From NCBI RefSeq assembly GCF_022965805.1, contig NC_133102.1, positions 9,060,885 through 9,124,884 of the forward strand: DNA of 64,000 nt, written 5' to 3'. The translations under genes and the position numbers were made by a program. Below, piece by piece: positions 59,739 to 64,000 of this stretch. This DNA comes from Primulina eburnea. Taxonomy: Eukaryota; Streptophyta; Magnoliopsida; Lamiales; Gesneriaceae. Under the pieces are notes generated by a model. The model worked only from the letters and a program-made list of their open reading frames with translations. It was not told where the DNA came from and made no database searches. Positions within the stretch are counted from its first letter, which is position 1. The number at the start of each line of letters is the position of its first letter.

Positions 59739-60647
59739 GATCAAGATACATGAAATTGTGCCACGTTTCTCTATCATGCAACGTTGGTATATATATATAC
59801 ACATGCTAATCTTCCTCAAAAAGGGAGAACCGAGAAGTAGGGTCAGGAGAAAGTTCACAGAAAATCCTTACGCCTTTTCTGAGAAATCCGTTCGTCTGAT
59901 TTTGAATCCGACTTCGGTACTGAGTTCCTAGCAACGTAGGCTACAACTGGACGTAAGTTTTACTACATTTTGACATGTGTTAGAATTATGATATTGTCAG
60001 AATTGAATGGAACTCATATATGTTGTTCTTGACATATTAGACATCATAGAATCGAAGTCAGATTAAGAAACGGATCGATTATGGAATTGTTATGAATTTT
60101 CTGGGGTATATTGATATATACCGGACATATTTGAATTATGATTGGATTACGGATTGTATTGGATATGAGTTATGGATTATAACTGTGATATGAGGATATT
60201 GTATTGACGGGGATATTGAAATTGTACCGTTATGTCGTTGATTTTGAATTAAATCAAGATTGATCAGATTGTTATTGATTTGAAAGGTATATTGACATGA
60301 TATTATTGATATTGTCATTGCCAGACAGATTGTGAATTCAGGACTTCGACTGAGCCAGAAACTGACGAAAGAAAGGTATAAGTCAATGTGGTATTGGGAG
60401 ATCGACTTGAGTCGGATTAGACTTGAGTTTCCCTAAATCACATACTTTACTTTATTGCATTGATATTTGCATTGATTTGATTGATATACTTGTTCTTTTG
60501 AGTTATAGATTGCAGGTATCAGACGAGTAATCTTGTGACAGAAGTGCCTGATAGTGGTGGAATCACCACGGGCACATTGCACGATGTCTCAAGATGGAAT
60601 ATTAGCGATAGAGCTACAGTCCATGACGATTAGGTCAGGACACCGGA

Positions 60648-60780
60648 TGTTTGGTTATATCGAGTAATAGGATTGGAATTCTTCTATTACGGAATTCGAT
60701 ATAGGAACACCATATTTGGTTATATCGAGTAATAGGATCAAGGTTCCTTCTATTACGGAATTCGATTTAGGAACACCACA
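60648..60780. repeat. 66-bp tandem duplication inside the LTR
   Basis: 'ggttatatcgagtaataggat' type text occurs at 60652 and 60718, each followed by 'ttctattacggaattcgat' and 'taggaacaccaca/tat'. Confidence 0.8.
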
Positions 60781-61275
60781 TCTGGAAACCGGGATCCCTA
60801 GACTAGGATTGAGTCTAGTCTGAATTGCAGAATTGTAATTATGTTTCAGATTTTGATACATATTACTGTTACCTGATTACATGCTTTATATTTGTTTATA
60901 TGATTGCATGTTTCGTTGATTTATACTGGGATTTATTCTCACCGGAGTTATCCGGCTGTTGTCTTATCTGTATGTGTACATGACAACAGGTGGGACAGGA
61001 TCAGGGTCCAGGAGGTGAGGAGAGATCGTGATAGAGTGGAGACTTCGGACTTGGATGTATATAGGGTTTTGACACTTGATATTTAGATGTTGAACCTTAG
61101 TTTATTTTGGATGCATGCAGTACATGACTTGTATTGTATTTTATACTGATATGTATATTAGTTTGATTTCACTACGTTCCGCATTTTAAAAAAAATTTAG
61201 ACCCTGTTTTATAATTGATTAATTAGTCCCAATGATGATTAAGAACTTGATTAGCGTTCGGGTCCCCACAACAGG

Positions 61276-61287
61276 TGGTATCAGAGC
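61276..61287 (+). other. Primer-binding site (tRNA-iMet)
   Basis: tggtatcagagc, five bases after the LTR end. Confidence 0.92.
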
Positions 61288-61529
61288 GATAGATCCTTGA
61301 GACTGAGATAGGAGCTAGTGAGCGGGGTAGAATGTGTTTTCTTTCCTGCTTTTGATTGCTAGCATGATTTACTGCTTTATAATGCATGTTTATCTGTTTG
61401 TCTGATTTGATTTGAAAACATGTATTATTAAGAATGAATCATAGCCGATTCTAGATCAGCAGTAAGATGATCGGAGGAGGACTGAAATAGAACTTTGGGT
61501 TGGGGTTGCTAATCCTTTTGATTTCAGAT

Positions 61530-62480
61530 ATGCCTCCGAGAAGAATACCAGAACAGAGGAGTACATCGAATCCTCCCATGGATGTGACTCCTACACCGAT
61601 GGAGAAACTGTTGAAAAGATTTCAGTCTTTTCATCCACCGACTTTGAAAGGTACGGAGAATTCCGTGGAATGTGAAAGTTGGTTGGACGATATTGAAGCG
61701 ATGTTTGAATCATTGGAATATACTGAGGAAAAGAGGGTGAAACTGATCGGACACCAGTTGCACGATGTTGCTAAACACTGGTGGATTACGACGAAACGGG
61801 CATTGGAACAACGAGGTACGGCCATTATCTGGAATGTGTTTAAGTCTGAATTTTATCTACGGTTCTTTCCAGTATCTTATAGGAAGGACAAGGGAGTCGA
61901 ATTTGCAAACTTGAGGCAAGACCAGTTAAACATTGAGGACTATGTGGCTAAGTTCTCTACACTGCTCCGATTTTCTCCCCATGTAGCTGAACATGATGAG
62001 GCCGTTGCGGACCAGTTCATAAATGGCCTGAATCCTGAAACCTTCACCCTGGTGAATACCGGGAGGCCAAACAATTTCACCGATGCCTTGAATAGAGCCA
62101 AGGGTGCCGAAGCAGGTCTGATGAGACAGAGAGAGGCTTCGTTTGTGCTTCCAGTATCGGGACAGCAACAACCACCTCCTCGATTTGAAGGTGGCAGCAG
62201 CAGTAGCAGGAAGAAGGATTTCTTGAGGGCTAGAGGGAAGCAATTCAAGAAATCTGGAACTAGCTCATCCAGTTCGAGTGGCTCTAGACAGATTAGTCAG
62301 GCCAGAGCTATACAGGACCGTACTGTGGTACTTGTGGAGGGAGGCATTCCACAGATCTGTGCCGAGGAATGGTTGGCAGCTGTCGTATTTGTGGACAGCA
62401 AGGACACTTTGCTCGAGTGTGTCCCCAGAGGAGTGCCCAGGGATCACAGGCAGCTGAGTCATCGAGATCAGTAGCTCAGA
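61530..62480 (+). pseudogene. gag: Gag of the 59429 element, one frameshift
   Basis: The ATG at 61530 opens MPPRRIPEQRS, the usual start in this lineage. The Ty3 Gag domain spans about residues 25-190 (WLDDIEAMFESL, AKHWW, FKSEFYLRFF, YVAKFSTLLRF, FINGLNPETF). A Ser-rich linker follows. A one-base loss near 62308 shifts the frame just before the Cys/His region. In the other frame lie a degenerate cluster CGTCGGRHSTDLC and the knuckle CRICGQQGHFARVC. Apart from that the gene is open. The tandem-array Gag aligns along its whole length. Confidence 0.85.
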
Positions 62481-64000
62481 CAGGTAGACGACCATCTGCC
62501 GTGCATAATTTTCAGCCAGCACCGCCTACTCAGTCACAGCAGAGGCCAGGAGGGGGCCAGACAGTGAGCCAGCCTCCGAGACAGCAGGCCAGAGTTTTTG
62601 CTTTGACCGAGGAGCAGGCACAGGATGCACCTGATGATGTTGTGGCAGGTAACTGTTTTATTTCTGGTTATCCTACATATGTACTGATTGATACAGGTTC
62701 ATCTCATACATTTATATCTGAGCGATTTGCGTTGATTCATTCTTTGCCTATTGAGTCATTGTCTGCAATAGTGTCTGCCACGTCTCCGTTAGGAACATGT
62801 TTGATATCTGTAAAATCTGTTAAATCGTGTATACTGCAGTACGATGGGCATACGATTGAGTTAGACTGTATTGTGCTTGGTTTATCTGATTTTGATTGTA
62901 TTGTCGGTATCGATATGTTGACCAAGCACCGAGCTACAGTCGATTGTTTCCACAAGATAGTTCGATTCAGACCTGAGATGGCTGAGGAGTGGAAATTTTA
63001 TGGTAAAGGTTCTCGTGCTAGAATTCCTTTGATATCTGCAATGAATATGACTCGATTATTGCAGAAGGGAGCGGATGGATTCCTGGTATATTCAGTTGAT
63101 TTACTGAAATCGAGCCCATCATTGGCGGATTTGCCAGTGGTGTGCGAATTTGCTGATGTCTTTCCAGATGAGATTCCTGGATTGCCTCCGATTCGAGAGA
63201 TAGACTTCAGCATTGAATTAATGCCAGGAACAGTTCCGATTTCGAGAGCTCCATACCGGATGGCACCGATCGAATTAAAAGAGTTGAAAGAACAGTTTGA
63301 GGATTTACTGGCCAAGGGATATATTAGACCGAGTGTATCTCCTTGGGGTGCTCTAGTATTGTTCGTGAGAAGAAGAATGGGTCGATGAGACTTTGTATCG
63401 ACTACGGCAGCTAAACAAGGCAACGGTAAAGAATAAATATCCATTGCCTCGTATTGATGATTTGTTTGATCAGTTGCAGGGTCATCTGTATATTCCAAGA
63501 TCGATCTGAGATCTGGATATCATCAACTGAGAGTCAGGGACTCTGATATATCTAAGACAACATTTAGAACCAGGTATGGACACTATGAATTTATTGTCAT
63601 GCCATTTGGTTTGACGAATGCACCGGCGGTATTTATGGGATTGATGAACCGCATTTTTCAGAAATATTTGGATGATTTTGTTATCATATTCAATGATGAT
63701 ATATTGATTTATTCAAAGAATATGATTGAGCATGCTAATCATCTGAGGACTGTATTGAGAATTTTGAGGGCGGAGAAATTATATGCTAAACTGTCGAAAT
63801 GCGAGTTCTGGTCGAAACAAGTGATATTTCTGGGTCATATTATATCGGGAGACGGTATATCAGTTGATTCCAGTAAGGTTGAGGTAGTGATTTTTTGGCC
63901 GAGACCTACCTCTGTGCCGGAAATTCGCAGTTTTATGGGTTTGGCAGGATATTATCGCCGATTCATTAAAGATTTTTCGAGTATTGCCAAACCAATTTCG
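62369..64000 (+). pseudogene. pol: Protease and reverse transcriptase of the 59429 element (frameshifted, cut by window)
   Basis: The frame 62369-63388 carries the Gag knuckle, a linker, then the aspartic protease active site YVLIDTGSSHTFIS (about 62676-62717) and the spacer leading to RT (FPDEIPGLPP, IELMPGTVPISRAPYRMAP, KGYIRPSVSPWGA). One-base losses near 63370, 63404 and 63482 break RT into pieces. These still read [30 protein letters not shown] and MPFGLTNAP. The catalytic box reads [11 protein letters not shown] (about 63683-63715), with Asn where most relatives have Ile; the two catalytic Asp remain. RNase H and integrase would lie beyond the window. Confidence 0.85.

Larger units (their letters stand above)
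59429..61270 (+). repeat. 5' LTR of the 59429 element
   Basis: U3 holds three GC-rich hairpins (59560-59738) followed by a TATA-like 'tatatatatacaca' (59789-59802). A 40-base block 'ttggttatatcgagtaatagg' (split: ttggttatatc gagtaatagg) is duplicated at 60651 and 60717. Small ORFs here are chance. Confidence 0.88.
59429..64000 (+). mobile_element. Ty3/gypsy (Tekay-like) element, 5' part, relative of the tandem array
   Basis: The 5' LTR is 59429-61270 (TGTAATGCCC...GTCCCCACA), 1,842 bp. The PBS is tggtatcagagc at 61276-61287, then gag, protease, and RT up to the window end. LTR end motifs, the acagg spacer, the PBS and Gag match the tandem array at 22580-42627, so it is the same family or a sister family. 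RT text such as [18 protein letters not shown] and [10 protein letters not shown] is typical of plant chromoviruses. Four one-base losses break the frame. Confidence 0.88.

Overview
This window is plant nuclear DNA, from a eudicot and possibly an asterid of the Lamiales type (low confidence on the order). It is AT-rich with GC-rich retrotransposon islands. About 85% is transposable elements, many nested in one another. I see two ordinary host genes: a CLE-type peptide precursor (49475-49714, +) and a two-exon GT47 exostosin-like glycosyltransferase (50249-52075, -). There is also a small intact two-exon gene inside a Mutator-like transposon (43611-44061, +). I saw no rRNA, tRNA gene or CRISPR array.

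Layout. 1-1000: LTR fragments and a minisatellite. 1763-4440: 3' part of a SIRE-like Copia element with a broken env-like gene (-). 4490-5060: broken Copia gag-protease (-). 5225-9560: fragment of an Athila-like element, split by a young internally deleted Ty3/gypsy element (5476-8703, TSD gccat). 10690-11246 and 17932-18112: SINE-like repeats. 11247-17931: second Athila-like element with a nested solo LTR (14080-15572, TSD tattt). 18482-22113: dead L1-type LINE split by a solo LTR (19441-20897, TSD ggggc). 22555-47984: FAR1-type MULE with 479-bp inverted repeats. Its left repeat is split by a 20,048-bp array of the form LTR-int-LTR-int-LTR-int-LTR (22580-42627), flanked by one 5-bp duplication, ttcac. 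49.4-52.8 kb: host genes. 52.8-59.4 kb: MITE copies, small tandem duplications, an LTR-like block and Copia debris. 59429-64000: 5' part of the apparent autonomous relative of the tandem array (LTR, gag, protease, start of RT), cut by the window edge.

How parts relate. The tandem units are gag-only (TR-GAG-like) elements. Their gag ORFs are open while protease/RT has decayed, so they probably used enzymes from a relative such as the 59429 element, which has the same PBS and LTR end motifs and a similar gag. The strongest unexplained pattern is that LTRs of at least four families, from both Tekay-like and Athila-like lineages, carry arrays of short GC-rich palindromes, upstream of the TATA box where one is visible. 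Spacings are about 21 and 49 bp, or about 72 bp in total. The palindrome sequence differs between some families, while one ~72-bp hairpin unit is shared by two unrelated lineages.
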